Counted from the first letter of the stretch, positions 37,306 to 47,431 are shown. The stretch: DNA of 60,014 nucleotides from a virus (IMGVR_UViG_3300008261_000019:1-60014), one strand, 5' to 3'. Program-made: numbers and translations. The notes: generated by a model from the letters alone, not told the origin.

Positions 37306-39708
37306 TTAAGCAGTTTCGTTAACTACCCATTTGATGATGATTACATCTCCAGCAGCCAAAGTCTCAGGGTCAAAGTCTACACGATTTCCATGAGTTAAGC
37401 TGTTAGTAGTTGAAACTTCTGCATAGTGGATGCCTTCAGCTTGGAGTACACCGTTGACATAAACGTCTAAAGTATCGTCGCCCAATTGGAACAACTCTCC
37501 ATTAGGAAGGTCTACAGTTGTTTCTCCGCCAGTAGCAGTGAATACATATTTTTTATGAACGTGGATTTTCGTACCTTGTTTCAAAGTACCATTTTCGTTG
37601 ATAGCTACGTCTAAGCGAGCATCAACTGAACCCATTGTTCCACGAGCATTTGTTACTTCTGTTTCTAAATCGTCGATATCAGTTTCGATATCATCTAAGC
37701 GAGCGTCAACCGAAGCAAAAGTGCTGCGAGCAGTTTCTACTTCTGATTTAACAGCTTCATAACGAGTTTCGCCAGCTTCTAAACGAGCATCTAACGAAGC
37801 GTGAGCAGAACCAGCGCCAGTTGGACCAAAGAAGGAAGATGTACGACCATCTACAACTTCTTGATGGCTTTCTTGCAATGCGCCTTCAACAGTAGTAGCT
37901 GAGAAGATAGAGCCAGCGTCATTAATTCCAACTAATGAAGCGCCTTCGCCAACAGCAGTTGAAGCAAGGTCAGCAAGCGTATCGCCAGTAGCAGCTTGAC
38001 GGTCAGCGATTTCTTGGTTCAAGTTTGTTACGATTTCAGCCAATGCACCTTCAACAGTTGTAGCAGTAATTAATGAACCGCTATCTTGAATACCAACAGC
38101 TCCAGCGCCTTTTCCAGCTCCACCAGTTGTTGCAGCCAAATCATCGCGAATTGCTTGGTCAGCAGTACTGCGAGCAGTAGCTTCATCTGAAACTGCAGTT
38201 GCTCTGTCACTGATTTCTGTATTTAAGTTAGTTACGATTTCTTGAAGAGCGCCTTCTACAGTGCTTGCAGTAATCAATGAACCAGCATCGTTAATACCAA
38301 CTAAGCTAGCACCTTTAGCAACTGAAGTTGAAGCAAGGTCGCTTTTAATTAAATCGTCAGCGTCAGTGCGGTCTTGGATTTCATCAGCAATTGCTGTATC
38401 AATGTTATCCAAGCGAGCATCTAAGTTAGCAGCAGCTCCGCGAGCAGTAACAACTTCACTAGCAATCTCAGCTAATGCACCCTCTACAGTTGTAGCGGAG
38501 ATGTTACCAGCAGTATCTTGAATACCGATAGTAGAAGCACCTTTGTTAGCTGAAGTTGAAGCCAGGTCATCAATTGTTGTTTTGAATTTCTCGTCAGTTG
38601 TATTCTCGATATCAACTAAGCGCTCTTCTAAGCTAACGAATGTATCAACTGCGAACAATCCGTTTGTCGAAGCAGCATCGCGCTCATGAGTTGCAGTTAC
38701 TTCTGCTCCTCCGTTGTTTTCCAACGTATCCAAACGGCTGTCGATACTTACTAATACAGCTTCAACAGTGCTTCCGTCTAAACCTGCATCAGCAGATACG
38801 CCAACCAATGTTGCTCCACCAGAGCCATTTGCAGTAGAAGCAAGGTCATTTGTCAAATCAGTTACTGAGTTTTCGATTGCAATAAAACGTGATTCGATAG
38901 AAGCATATGCTCCACGAGCAGTGATTACTTCGTCGATGATAGCAGATGCGCGAACTGTTGTGTTAATTACGCCACGAGTTTGAACTAAGATTTCGTCAAC
39001 CAAGTTGCGAGCTAAGTTTGCATTGCCATCACGGTCTAATGTATAGCTAGGACCATAAACATCTTTAGCTAATTGCAAGATGTTCAAGTGAGCTGAAGTA
39101 TCAGCTACGCCATCAACAAATTTCTCGTTAGCTGCAAACATTTCGGATACGCTATCCAAGTTAAAGCGTTTAGCATATTGCCAGTCGATATCTACTGCGT
39201 CAGTAGTTGTATAAGCTGTTTCATCGCCTGACTCATCTAAGTAGTAGAATTTCAATTCATACTTCGATGAACCAGCGTCATAAGTCATACGACCATAAAC
39301 ATCTGAACGATGAGTTACACTAGAAACTTCCCACTCAGCAACAAGAGGGTCTTGTGAACCAGCTAAGCGCAATGGAACGCGGTTTTTCTCACCAGATGTG
39401 ATAACGCCTTCACTAGTCGAATCTGAACCAACTGAAGGAGTACTGTTTGGAATTTGACCAGTTCCACTTCCAGTAACGTCGATTTTTGTTACGCCTGAAG
39501 CAACTGCAGTTCCATTAACTTGAACAAAGTCAACAACTTTCTTATGGCTGAAAATTTCAGCATAATCAAGTGCCAATTTTGTATGAGCAATTGCTGCGTT
39601 TGATGCGATATTAGCATCCATAATTGTGTTGCTAGCGATATTTGAACCCAAGATTGTTGCACTAGCAATCTGCGCGGAACGGATTTTTACGAAACCATTC
39701 AATGCCAT
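37306..39708 (-). CDS. Repeat-rich fibre-like virion protein
   Basis: The start chosen is ATG 39708 behind GGGAG, because the longer reading frame would run through a terminator hairpin; the product is 800 residues. About five repeats carry a G-A-(S/A)-x-(V/I)-G-I block, then ATTVEGALAEI and heptad-rich spacers with 'RLD(N/D)I' coiled-coil turns. The N-terminus is rich in repeated A-S-N-x-A turns. The C-terminus (LDVYVNGVLQAEGIHYAEV) is the phage NG-VLQ beta fold also found at 19903-20163. Terminators at both sides make it an independent, probably high-level unit. Head fibre, whisker or tail fibre are all possible. Confidence 0.7.
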   Translation of the reverse strand: MALNGFVKIRSAQIASATILGSNIASNTIMDANIASNAAIAHTKLALDYAEIFSHKKVVDFVQVNGTAVASGVTKIDVTGSGTGQIPNSTPSVGSDSTSEGVITSGEKNRVPLRLAGSQDPLVAEWEVSSVTHRSDVYGRMTYDAGSSKYELKFYYLDESGDETAYTTTDAVDIDWQYAKRFNLDSVSEMFAANEKFVDGVADTSAHLNILQLAKDVYGPSYTLDRDGNANLARNLVDEILVQTRGVINTTVRASAIIDEVITARGAYASIESRFIAIENSVTDLTNDLASTANGSGGATLVGVSADAGLDGSTVEAVLVSIDSRLDTLENNGGAEVTATHERDAASTNGLFAVDTFVSLEERLVDIENTTDEKFKTTIDDLASTSANKGASTIGIQDTAGNISATTVEGALAEIASEVVTARGAAANLDARLDNIDTAIADEIQDRTDADDLIKSDLASTSVAKGASLVGINDAGSLITASTVEGALQEIVTNLNTEISDRATAVSDEATARSTADQAIRDDLAATTGGAGKGAGAVGIQDSGSLITATTVEGALAEIVTNLNQEIADRQAATGDTLADLASTAVGEGASLVGINDAGSIFSATTVEGALQESHQEVVDGRTSSFFGPTGAGSAHASLDARLEAGETRYEAVKSEVETARSTFASVDARLDDIETDIDDLETEVTNARGTMGSVDARLDVAINENGTLKQGTKIHVHKKYVFTATGGETTVDLPNGELFQLGDDTLDVYVNGVLQAEGIHYAEVSTTNSLTHGNRVDFDPETLAAGDVIIIKWVVNETA

Positions 39709-39755
39709 ATACACTTCACTCCCATTTAGTAGTTTTTTTATTTTGCAAAATAAAA

Positions 39756-39783
39756 AATAGTGACATATCTCTATGTCACTATT
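39756..39783 (-). terminator. Bidirectional-looking terminator upstream of the fibre-like gene
   Basis: A 12-bp perfect stem (AATAGTGACATA and its complement) with a 4-nt loop is followed on the minus strand by TTTTATTTTGC. It ends transcripts coming from the metallophosphatase gene. A promoter for the fibre-like gene would have to lie within or just beyond it; I could not pick one with confidence. Confidence 0.8.
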
Positions 39784-39901
39784 GATTTTATCAGTAGAAT
39801 ACACCATAATGAAATATTAAATTTGCCCTACTTTTATACTTATAAGGTTAAAAGGCTTATTTAAACTGAATTTGTTCGATTTTGTATCTATATAGTATGG
39901 C

Positions 39902-40828
39902 TTAATTTCTGTGAATTATAATTTTTTTCTCATTTTTATATAAATCGACCTGGACCAAGCCTTGCGGAGCAGGGGTTAGACCCATCATTTCTGCATACCC
40001 TTCAAAATATGTAAGTAAAGAACCGCCAATTATGTAATGTCTTTTCTTTTGTATCAATAAATCATTCTCATCATCTATGATATATCCACTATCCATGTCA
40101 TGCTGAATCGAGTGAACATGCCCCATAAAATACATATCTGCATCGAGCATAATGTCTCTTTGTCTTCTTACCGCATTTATCCTACCACCAGGTGTTCCTG
40201 CAGAACCTCTACCGTGAAAAGTATGTGCCTTATATACTTGGTCTCCAACCAACCACTTATGAAATCCCTGATAACCTAGAAATGGCACTTCAATTCCAGT
40301 CTCTTTCGATAGACGTTTTGCAATTAATCGCATTGGGTCTAATCGAATTAATACTGAAGTTCTATATTCATGATTTCCAGGCATCAAACCAAGTATCTTC
40401 CCAGCTTTCGCTAATGGCTCTAATAGCGCTGTCATATGCTCAATCTGTTCATCAATATGAACTTCTTCTTCGTATACGCCCATTCCAACTGAAGTTTTTG
40501 TTGCATTCTCAATTAAGTCGCCTAAGCCAATCATGTATGTATCAGGTGTACTTAAAATATAATCTAAAAATGCTCTAAACTTTTCTTTATTGCAATTTAG
40601 CGAGCCGTAGTGAATATCGTGTACAGGTACAATACTTATTTTATCTGCATCTGTTTCAAATTTATGTTTGGATACTTGCTTCATTTTGATTTCATCTGAC
40701 ATTTGATTAATCTTGTAGAAAGACTCTAGCTCTTGCTTTTCTCTTACAAGTTTATCTATGCCCATTCCTTGTAAGGCCGATTTAACAAGTTCTTCAATGT
40801 CTTTAATATTTTCTGCCACAAAATTCAC
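39902..40828 (-). CDS. Calcineurin-like metallophosphoesterase
   Basis: This 308-residue protein carries all five metallophosphoesterase blocks: VHDIHYG (Asp71, His73), GLGDLIEN (Asp104), PGNHEYR (Asn152, His153), KAHTFHGRG, and FMGHVHS. It is therefore likely an active two-metal phosphodiesterase or phosphatase. A helical N-terminal extension of about 60 residues precedes the domain. It sits between terminase and fibre-like genes. Substrate is unknown; nucleic-acid or nucleotide end processing during packaging is one idea. Confidence 0.85.
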   Translation of the reverse strand: MNFVAENIKDIEELVKSALQGMGIDKLVREKQELESFYKINQMSDEIKMKQVSKHKFETDADKISIVPVHDIHYGSLNCNKEKFRAFLDYILSTPDTYMIGLGDLIENATKTSVGMGVYEEEVHIDEQIEHMTALLEPLAKAGKILGLMPGNHEYRTSVLIRLDPMRLIAKRLSKETGIEVPFLGYQGFHKWLVGDQVYKAHTFHGRGSAGTPGGRINAVRRQRDIMLDADMYFMGHVHSIQHDMDSGYIIDDENDLLIQKKRHYIIGGSLLTYFEGYAEMMGLTPAPQGLVQVDLYKNEKKIIIHRN

Positions 40829-40837
40829 CCCTCGATT

Positions 40838-42016
40838 TTATATTTCTTTTACCTCATATTGATTAATGAATCTTTGAATTTGTTTTGATTTATTTTTATC
40901 TTCATAATCAAAATAATTATTCATATCATTTGTAATCTCATACATTTGTTTGCTTTTCTCTTTTTCAACTAGTTTATTAATATAATTTGTATACTCCATA
41001 TTTTTTAATTCCATATGCCTATGCAAATCAATAAGTACGGAATCATATTCTTGAAATGCATCTTCAATTACATCTAAGGTCTCTTCTAAAAAATCATTTA
41101 TTCCGTTTAAAAATAAAGGAGTTTTTAATTCATGCATCCATGATGCAACTTCTCTATTATCATTAATTAAATTATTTATTTTAATTAATTCATTAAAGTA
41201 AATTGATTCTTTATCATTTCCGCATAAATGAGTCATTCTGTCTTTAATTACTTCTAATTCATTTTTTAATTTATCAAATTTAATTTCTGATATTTTATTT
41301 AACTGAGATAATACATTATTACTTGCAGATGATAGGCCTGTGACTAATGAATCAATATCTGAATTAAAATAATCACTAATTTTTAGATTCAATAATTCAG
41401 AGAATTTATCAATAATATCTTCGTATTTATTTAATAATCTAGCAGAAGCTAGATTTAATTCATTTTTATTATTTAGTTGATATACATCTTCACTAACTAT
41501 TTCATTATTTATAAAATTATTTGCTGTGCTAACTATTTTTCTTGATTCGATATTTTCTAATTTTTTAATTTCCTCATCATCTTCTAAATTAATCTTATCT
41601 ACCCCAAATAAATCTTTTGCAATAAAATCGCTTATTTGATTTACTCCATCTTTTAATTCCAATAAAATCGGATACACTTCCCCTTTAACATTTCGATTGA
41701 TATTATTCTTATAGTATTCATCAAATAGTTCTTTTGCTTCTGTATCTTTTTGATAATTACTAAAAGGTTTGTTTTCTAAAGAGAAGTTTGAAAGCGCTTT
41801 ATCTATATTATTTATCATATTGTTTAAATTTTGCAACAAATCTTTCATTTTATTTACTGTATCGATATAAGGGTAATCTATTTGAGTCTTTATTGCTTCT
41901 GGAAATAAAGAATCGAACTTATCTGCCTCTACGTCTGAAGGTATTAAAGCAAAGATTTTTTCTCTAATACTTGGACGATACTCAATATAACTACGCTCTG
42001 ACTGATTCATTGGCAT
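40838..42016 (-). CDS. Long coiled-coil protein downstream of terminase
   Basis: A 392-residue, Asn/Lys/Glu-rich and almost fully helical protein with several coiled-coil segments (MKDLLQNLNNMINNIDKALS, FDKLKNELEVIKDRMT, LKNMEYTNYINKLVEKEK). No enzyme motif. It lies 54 nt beyond the terminase stop, after a terminator-like palindrome, and ends 9 nt before the phosphatase gene. A head or packaging accessory role is only positional. Confidence 0.5.
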   Translation of the reverse strand: MPMNQSERSYIEYRPSIREKIFALIPSDVEADKFDSLFPEAIKTQIDYPYIDTVNKMKDLLQNLNNMINNIDKALSNFSLENKPFSNYQKDTEAKELFDEYYKNNINRNVKGEVYPILLELKDGVNQISDFIAKDLFGVDKINLEDDEEIKKLENIESRKIVSTANNFINNEIVSEDVYQLNNKNELNLASARLLNKYEDIIDKFSELLNLKISDYFNSDIDSLVTGLSSASNNVLSQLNKISEIKFDKLKNELEVIKDRMTHLCGNDKESIYFNELIKINNLINDNREVASWMHELKTPLFLNGINDFLEETLDVIEDAFQEYDSVLIDLHRHMELKNMEYTNYINKLVEKEKSKQMYEITNDMNNYFDYEDKNKSKQIQRFINQYEVKEI

Positions 42017-42048
42017 CTTTAATCACCTCGCTATTTATTATAATAAAA

Positions 42049-42072
42049 AATCATATCCCATGGGATATGATT
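42049..42072 (-). terminator. 12-bp palindrome at terminase stop codon
   Basis: The perfect dyad AATCATATCCCA/TGGGATATGATT begins inside the terminase stop region and is followed on the minus strand by TTTTATTATAA. It is a likely intrinsic terminator for the terminase mRNA. Confidence 0.75.
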
Positions 42073-42822
42073 AAAAAGTTCTTCTACTTGGTTTTGCTCC
42101 TCTACTTGGACCTCTACTAGGTTTATAGCTTGTTGATTTACTATTCATTCTAGAGCCAAGCGATATAATTCCAGAAGTAGTAGTCTTATTGTTTTCAAAT
42201 GGCTTATCTTCACTTGAACCTATTCTTTTTGCACTACTGTCTGTTAGGTTTTTAAATGCATCTATTTTTGCAATCAGGGATGCATGGCGGACCTTAAACG
42301 TATCATTATATTTCATGTTAAATACATGAATTGCTATCATGATACAATCATGTATGTGTTCATTTTTACTTGAGTATACTGGCCTTCCATTCATACCGAG
42401 TCTTTCAACTCGATACTCTTCAAATTGCTTAATCGTTTTTCTATCGGAAGGATTAAATGCAAATTGATTTCTCTCAAATAAAAGAACTGTATTATTCACC
42501 ATAAATGGTTTGATGTCTTTTTTATCTCTAATCTTTGTAATTGGGTCTCTAATTGTTACTTTCTCCGAAAAGTTAATTCGTATTACTTTATGCTGAAGTC
42601 CTGATTGAGGATTTTTTTGTCCGTATAGTTTTAATTGCTCAATCTGATACTCTCCATGACCAGCATCAACTGCAATATAATCAAAATTATATATATCATT
42701 TAGTTCAATAATTTTTTTAATTGCATTATCATATGTGAACTCATTCCGAGGAATTTCTGCTCGAACGAATGGCGCAAACACACCAAACTCTTCTATATAC
42801 TGAACGCCGACCATATTTGTAT
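42071..42822 (-). CDS. terL: Large terminase, exon 2 (nuclease domain)
   Basis: This is the C-terminal part of the large terminase. Spliced to exon 1 after the first base of a codon, it gives a continuous 573-residue protein reading through GIDWDKHHYTNMVGVQYI. The nuclease residues continue with FDYIAVDAGHG and HIHDCIMIAIHV, the second and third acidic motifs of the RNase H-like headful or cos nuclease. The last 60 residues are Ser/Lys/Arg-rich and flexible. An ATG at 42814 could start a separate polypeptide, but without splicing it would lack the first catalytic Asp. Confidence 0.85.
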
Positions 42823-43962
42823 CGTTCTCATATTTCAGTTATGTTACGAAGAGAATCGCTACTTCTCTCCTTCTATAGCTTTCACTATAGCTCAGACTAT
42901 ATCTTGCGCCATAAATTATTTATGGCGACTGAGCGCTTCGAGTCGCTTGACTCTACTCCTATCGGATAGTCGTTGAACCTTCCCCTCATCAGGGCTTGGC
43001 TGCGCAATGGGTTTAAAAACCGATTATCCAATCCTAATTATTTTATGAGCATTCACGTTTAGGCTTATCTCATCCTTGCGTTGTAGCTAATTAGGCTCTA
43101 AGGACTTTCCCGCAATTCACTCAGTAGGGACATATATTTATTATATTTTCGCTTCAATCTCATATTTTCGTTAGAATCTTTATAAAGCCAATTTAATATA
43201 TTAATAACGCTTTGTATTTTACTAGTTTGCAGAGATTTTATAGAAGAGTTTTTCATTTGATAAAGAGTTGTTAATTCTGGTAAATACTTTTTTATTTCGA
43301 GTAACATATCTTCTCCACCAGCGATTTTAAATGTCCAACAATTTCTACTAACTGTTAAACATCCATCTCCATCAAAATATCCTCTAATAAAATGATGTAC
43401 TAGACTTTTATCAATTACCGGCATTTTGCACACAATAGATTTTCTTTCAATAACTCCATGATTTATAAGGTCTTTGCACATTTGTGTAGAATTAACTTTT
43501 AATAAACAAGCAGAATGGTTTTTAATATTTTTAATTTGAATTTTATAATTTGATTCAATTTCTTTTTGAAAATTATTTAAATGGTCTATGTCATCACTAT
43601 TTAAATTTATTTGCAGTCTATATGAAAATTTATCAGAACCTTTATATACACATCCATCTGCCATTATAAATCCTAGCCAATATGCTTTTTCTGGAGTATC
43701 AATACTATAAAAGTATTTTTCGTTGAAAGAAAACTTTCTTGCTCCTTGCGAGCCGACATTTTGATTAATATCATAGTACTTCATTAAATTATAAACAGTC
43801 TTATAATTGACTGAATATAATTCCGCAATTTTATAAGCGCTTTTATATTTATTATAAAGATTTTCTAACTCTTGTTTTGAAGCAAATACCTTCATTTTGC
43901 CAGCCATATTATCACCTTCATATTAAGATAATAATATTATATAAGGTATTGTTTGAAAATAC
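42823..43962 (-). other. Group I intron (IA-like) in the terminase gene
   Basis: The predicted 1140-nt intron has its catalytic core after the endonuclease gene: a P-like GAATTGCGGGAAA (43102-43117), a Q-like GCGCAGCCAAGCCC, an R-like GTTCAACGACTA (42964-42978) and an S-like AAGATATAGTCTGA (42890-42905). GACTA/TAGTC form P7, followed by peripheral hairpins typical of subgroup IA. The 5' exon end ATCATT pairs with GGTGAT at 43911-43916, giving a U-G pair at the splice site, and the last intron base is G. Splicing here restores the reading frame. Boundaries are inferred from these rules. Confidence 0.85.
43098..43907 (-). CDS. LAGLIDADG homing endonuclease in the intron
   Basis: A 269-residue protein. 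An N-terminal HTH-like segment (about 10-50, YKSAYKIAELYSVNYKTVYNL) is followed by a two-motif LAGLIDADG endonuclease with YWLGFIMADGCV near residue 80 and FIRGYFDGDGCL near 170. These motifs carry the metal-binding Asp residues. Its ribosome site AAGGTGAT is the same sequence that acts as the intron's internal guide, and its last codons (ELRESP) lie in the intron core. It should cut intronless terminase alleles and spread the intron. Confidence 0.9.
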   Translation of the reverse strand: MAGKMKVFASKQELENLYNKYKSAYKIAELYSVNYKTVYNLMKYYDINQNVGSQGARKFSFNEKYFYSIDTPEKAYWLGFIMADGCVYKGSDKFSYRLQINLNSDDIDHLNNFQKEIESNYKIQIKNIKNHSACLLKVNSTQMCKDLINHGVIERKSIVCKMPVIDKSLVHHFIRGYFDGDGCLTVSRNCWTFKIAGGEDMLLEIKKYLPELTTLYQMKNSSIKSLQTSKIQSVINILNWLYKDSNENMRLKRKYNKYMSLLSELRESP

Positions 43963-44932
43963 AATGATGTTTATCCCAGTCAATTCCGAGTATTCGAGGA
44001 CCTCTTTTTTCGAATTTATAATCTACATAATCTATGCCCAGTGATTGTCCTAAGTTGACTGCTTTATCTAGATGGCTTTTTAAATATACGCCCCTAGATT
44101 CTTCGCCAAACTCAGCCATAACTTCTTGTATATATCTTACTTCGGTTAATTCATCTTTTAATTCATCTAAATAAGTTCTACCCGTATCTTTATTTACCTT
44201 TAATAATTCTGGGTTTACAGTAGATGGTGCATAGCATTCTCTCCAACCATTCGTAGGAGCGCCTGTACACCACTTATAGAAGGAGCTACGACGACCTGAG
44301 GGTGTTGATGCGGCAATAATTTTAATACGCTCAGGAGCCTCATTACGAATGTTTAAGATGTTAGTAATATCACTATCGTTTAAGTAATCGCACTCATCTA
44401 ATATGATAAGGTCAGCTCTTTGTCCGCGAGTTGATGCTGCGCCCGTAGAGTTCTTTGTACTTGCTGTTTGTCCTTTAATACTTGTGCCATTATAAAGACT
44501 TAATTGGTGATGAACATCTCGCTCAATTGAAGAACGTATTTCTGGAGACATATCGATTAATTGCTGTATCCGTTCAAATATTAAATCGACTTGAGCTTCA
44601 TAAGGCGCAATAATTAAAATATCATATTGGTTGTTTGGGCCTTTGTTTGGTTGCATCATTGCATGCCACAAGATAGAGATACACATGACTTCCGTTTTCC
44701 CGAGACGTCTGCCTAGGCGCATAACTGTTTGTTTTGAATTAACAATAGTATGCAACATCGAGAATTGATAATCTCTTGCATGCCAATCTAAAAAAGCAGC
44801 AGCCCAGTTTACTGGATTAATATAAATTTCTATCATCATAATCTCTTCTTGACTAAAACCAAGCACTTCAAGTTCATCTTTCGATTTCCCTTGAAGTGCT
44901 TGAGCAATTTCAAACCATTGATTTGATGCCAT
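43963..44932 (-). CDS. terL: Large terminase, exon 1 (packaging ATPase)
   Basis: The first 323 codons of the large terminase. Visible are the Walker A-like LGRRLGKT (73-80), Walker B ADLIILDEC (173-181), the coupling motif AASTPSG (207-213), and the first nuclease motif ILGIDWDK with Asp318. The intron interrupts just after this conserved motif. If unspliced, translation runs 8 more codons to a stop at 43937. The enzyme packs DNA into the prohead through the portal. Confidence 0.9.
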
Positions 44933-44956
44933 ATTAATTTCCCCTATTTTTATCTT

Positions 44957-46111
44957 TTAATAATCGCTTGAACCCGATATTTGATTTAGTCCGTATATAG
45001 CTCCTGCAGTTGCTCCAATACGAGCAGCACTTTGACCAAATGTTCCGCCAACATAATATTCTCCAACGGCAGTAAGTCCAGACATTGCTCTATCCATTGT
45101 ATCTAGCTTAACATTTTTCTTTACAAGTTTTCCCCTCCCACTTCTACCAGTCATTTCTTCTTGTAGTTTATTAATTTTATTAGTTGAATCTATATATCCT
45201 TGGTCCTGCATTGCTGTATCGCTATATTGTACTTCTCCTTTTTCATTTTTTGTTCCAAACTTTTCAGCTCTTTCTCTTCTTAAGTTTGCAAGAGCTTTTG
45301 CGTCTTTTATATTATTATCAATTGCTGTTTGCTGGTCTTCTGTATATCTCTTACCTCTACCGCTTTTCATTTCATTATAAGCTCTTCTTCCAGCTACAGT
45401 TGTTCCGCTGAATAAACCGCCTTGTTCCTGTGCCTGCCTAACTACCGAAGATTTATTGGCATCTTTATTTGTAGGATTAGATGTATTTTTTTTTGCTTTT
45501 CTGGCTGCTAATCTATTTTTTTCCCTTTGTGCGTGTGGTTGATTTACTTTCGTCCACTCCGCAAGCTCATCTTTAGAAATAGTAGCCCATCCGCTTTTAT
45601 TATTGGCAGAAACCTGACTACTCGATGTAAGACTCAAACCAGGTGCCAAAGATGAATTAGTGCTAAAATCCTGATTAGTAACTCTACTAGTTCCACTAGA
45701 TGTTGAAGATAAGTTAACTCTTGAAGCATTATTACTAACCGTAGAATTAATACTACCATTGTCTACTACACTTGCCTCTACATCTATTGGTTCATTGTAT
45801 CTTTTATTTTTTGGTATATTACCAGAGCCGTAACTAATTATTTCTGGATTATGTACATAAACTTCTGGTAATCTTGCTGAACCCGGACCTATACCTGGAG
45901 AATACAAACTTTTAACATCATAATTGGCTGAAGAATATCCCATTTCTTGTATTGGCGTCGGACCCTGAGTAACAGAAAGTTCATTACTCATTTGTTCTAC
46001 TGCTTTTGATTCCTGTACTGCTTTTGTTTCTTGCGCAACTTTACTGCCCATTCCCTTACCCTTGAGATTAGCTTTTCCTCTAGAGCGTTTATATTTTGGC
46101 ATCTTTGCCAT
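44957..46111 (-). CDS. Disordered protein with glycine-zipper C-terminus
   Basis: A 384-residue protein. The first 25 residues are basic (KMPKYKRSRGKANLKGKGMG); then comes a long Ser/Asn/Thr-rich disordered region, a charged helical part (about 190-330), and a hydrophobic C-terminal glycine-rich segment (GTFGQSAARIGATAGAIYGL). It is one of several such proteins just upstream of terminase. A virion or membrane-interacting protein is possible; no homologue recognised. Confidence 0.5.
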   Translation of the reverse strand: MAKMPKYKRSRGKANLKGKGMGSKVAQETKAVQESKAVEQMSNELSVTQGPTPIQEMGYSSANYDVKSLYSPGIGPGSARLPEVYVHNPEIISYGSGNIPKNKRYNEPIDVEASVVDNGSINSTVSNNASRVNLSSTSSGTSRVTNQDFSTNSSLAPGLSLTSSSQVSANNKSGWATISKDELAEWTKVNQPHAQREKNRLAARKAKKNTSNPTNKDANKSSVVRQAQEQGGLFSGTTVAGRRAYNEMKSGRGKRYTEDQQTAIDNNIKDAKALANLRRERAEKFGTKNEKGEVQYSDTAMQDQGYIDSTNKINKLQEEMTGRSGRGKLVKKNVKLDTMDRAMSGLTAVGEYYVGGTFGQSAARIGATAGAIYGLNQISGSSDY

Positions 46112-46124
46112 CTATTTCACCTCT

Positions 46125-46577
46125 TTAAAATGCACCTCTATGTAATGAGCGAGCTTCATTTCCTAAAGCACTTCTTAGATTTTGTCTACTGCTAGCCATC
46201 ATCTGAGTCGCTCTTTGACGCATTGTATAGTTTTGTTCAGTATCTTCATACTTCCAACTTGCAAAGTTACCGTATTTACTTTTTAATCTTGACTCCATTA
46301 GTTTTTTATCAAATATTCCTGACTCGCCAATTGCTTTTGCGCCCTCGTAACCAATGTCTTTAGCTGCCGCAATCCAAGGAGCAAATTCCCATAATGCAGT
46401 ATCTAAAGCAGCGTAACCAAATGATACTGCTTTTGATTCATCTGGATTTTCTTCTCTTCGGTATTGATATGTAGATATTCCTTGCCAGCCAGTAAAACCT
46501 GCCCAAGCTACTCTACCTACACTTAATCCTCCAGCGCGAACTGAGTTCTGACCTGTTTGATTTGTTACCATTGCCAT
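46125..46577 (-). CDS. Small virion-region protein
   Basis: A 150-residue protein starting at ATG 46577 behind GGAGG. The Trp/Gly-containing first half (GRVAWAGFTGWQGISTYQYR, AALDTALWEFAPWIAAAKDI) is partly hydrophobic and the C-terminal half is basic and helical. It is adjacent to other Gly/Ala-rich proteins with 2-nt gene spacing, so the group is co-translated. Function unknown. Confidence 0.45.
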   Translation of the reverse strand: MAMVTNQTGQNSVRAGGLSVGRVAWAGFTGWQGISTYQYRREENPDESKAVSFGYAALDTALWEFAPWIAAAKDIGYEGAKAIGESGIFDKKLMESRLKSKYGNFASWKYEDTEQNYTMRQRATQMMASSRQNLRSALGNEARSLHRGAF

Positions 46578-46578
46578 A

Positions 46579-47412
46579 TTACAGGAATCCTCCTTTTCTT
46601 GAATTGTTTAATGCAAACACTAGGTCTCCGCTTGCGCCCATCGTATCAACCGTTCTAGTCGGATTATTCGAACCTGGAGTCATTCCTGCATTATCAAAAT
46701 AATAATTTGGCTGAATTACATTTGTGTTCTCCAAATTCATTGTGCTATTAATCCCTGCACTTTTACCGCCCATTGCTCCACCGACAACTAGTGAACCCAA
46801 AAACACTGGTAAGCCGATTGCAGGGTTTCTTCTTGTTTTCCATAATGCGGTTCCAACGGCTGCGGCAACACCTGCAGCTTCGACTGCCAATGTTCCTGCA
46901 ACTTGAGCACCAGCAACAGACCCCATGACTGCTCCTCTTGCCAATGGAGCAGCTGCATTATCTGCCAGCTTTAAAAGCCCGACAGAGCCTTTTTCAAGAG
47001 CGCTAAGGGTTAGACCGCCAACTCCTTTTGTAAAAGCTCCTGCGCCATAAGAGAGAGGTTTTGTGATGGATGTAGCAATATCTCCAGCAACCCCAAATGT
47101 TCCTGCGCTTGCTAACCCCATTCCATATTCTAAACCCGCTCCAGCATAATTCAATACACCCAAACTACTTTGTCCAAAAAATCTTCCTATATTTGCTAGT
47201 GAACTTTGGCCTTCTATTCTTTCAACTGACCGTTTAAATTGACTAGTTCCTCTTGCAAATAAACTTTTTGCGTCATTTGTGTAGTCATTATATATTGTGC
47301 TAGTTATATTTCCTGAATAAGAATAGTTACCCTTTTCAGCAAAAGCTCCTCCAAAAGCAGCGAGATTATTTCCCGCGTTATACATTACCGAAGTAAATAA
47401 ACCACCAATCAT
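46579..47412 (-). CDS. Gly/Ala-rich hydrophobic protein
   Basis: A 277-residue protein with repeated membrane-like segments at about residues 85-110, 160-185 and 195-215 (YAGAGLEYGMGLASAGTFG, GTLAVEAAGVAAAVGTAL, GLPVFLGSLVVGGAMGG). It lacks a signal peptide. Such glycine-zipper proteins occur among phage virion proteins that insert in membranes during entry. The block lies immediately upstream of terminase. The role is inferred. Confidence 0.5.
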   Translation of the reverse strand: MIGGLFTSVMYNAGNNLAAFGGAFAEKGNYSYSGNITSTIYNDYTNDAKSLFARGTSQFKRSVERIEGQSSLANIGRFFGQSSLGVLNYAGAGLEYGMGLASAGTFGVAGDIATSITKPLSYGAGAFTKGVGGLTLSALEKGSVGLLKLADNAAAPLARGAVMGSVAGAQVAGTLAVEAAGVAAAVGTALWKTRRNPAIGLPVFLGSLVVGGAMGGKSAGINSTMNLENTNVIQPNYYFDNAGMTPGSNNPTRTVDTMGASGDLVFALNNSRKGGFL

Positions 47413-47431
47413 AAAATCACGCCCTTAAATC

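Noticed and set aside
37306-39807. A start of the fibre-like gene at 39807.
   Set aside because: It would place coding sequence across a strong terminator hairpin; ATG 39708 has a ribosome site.
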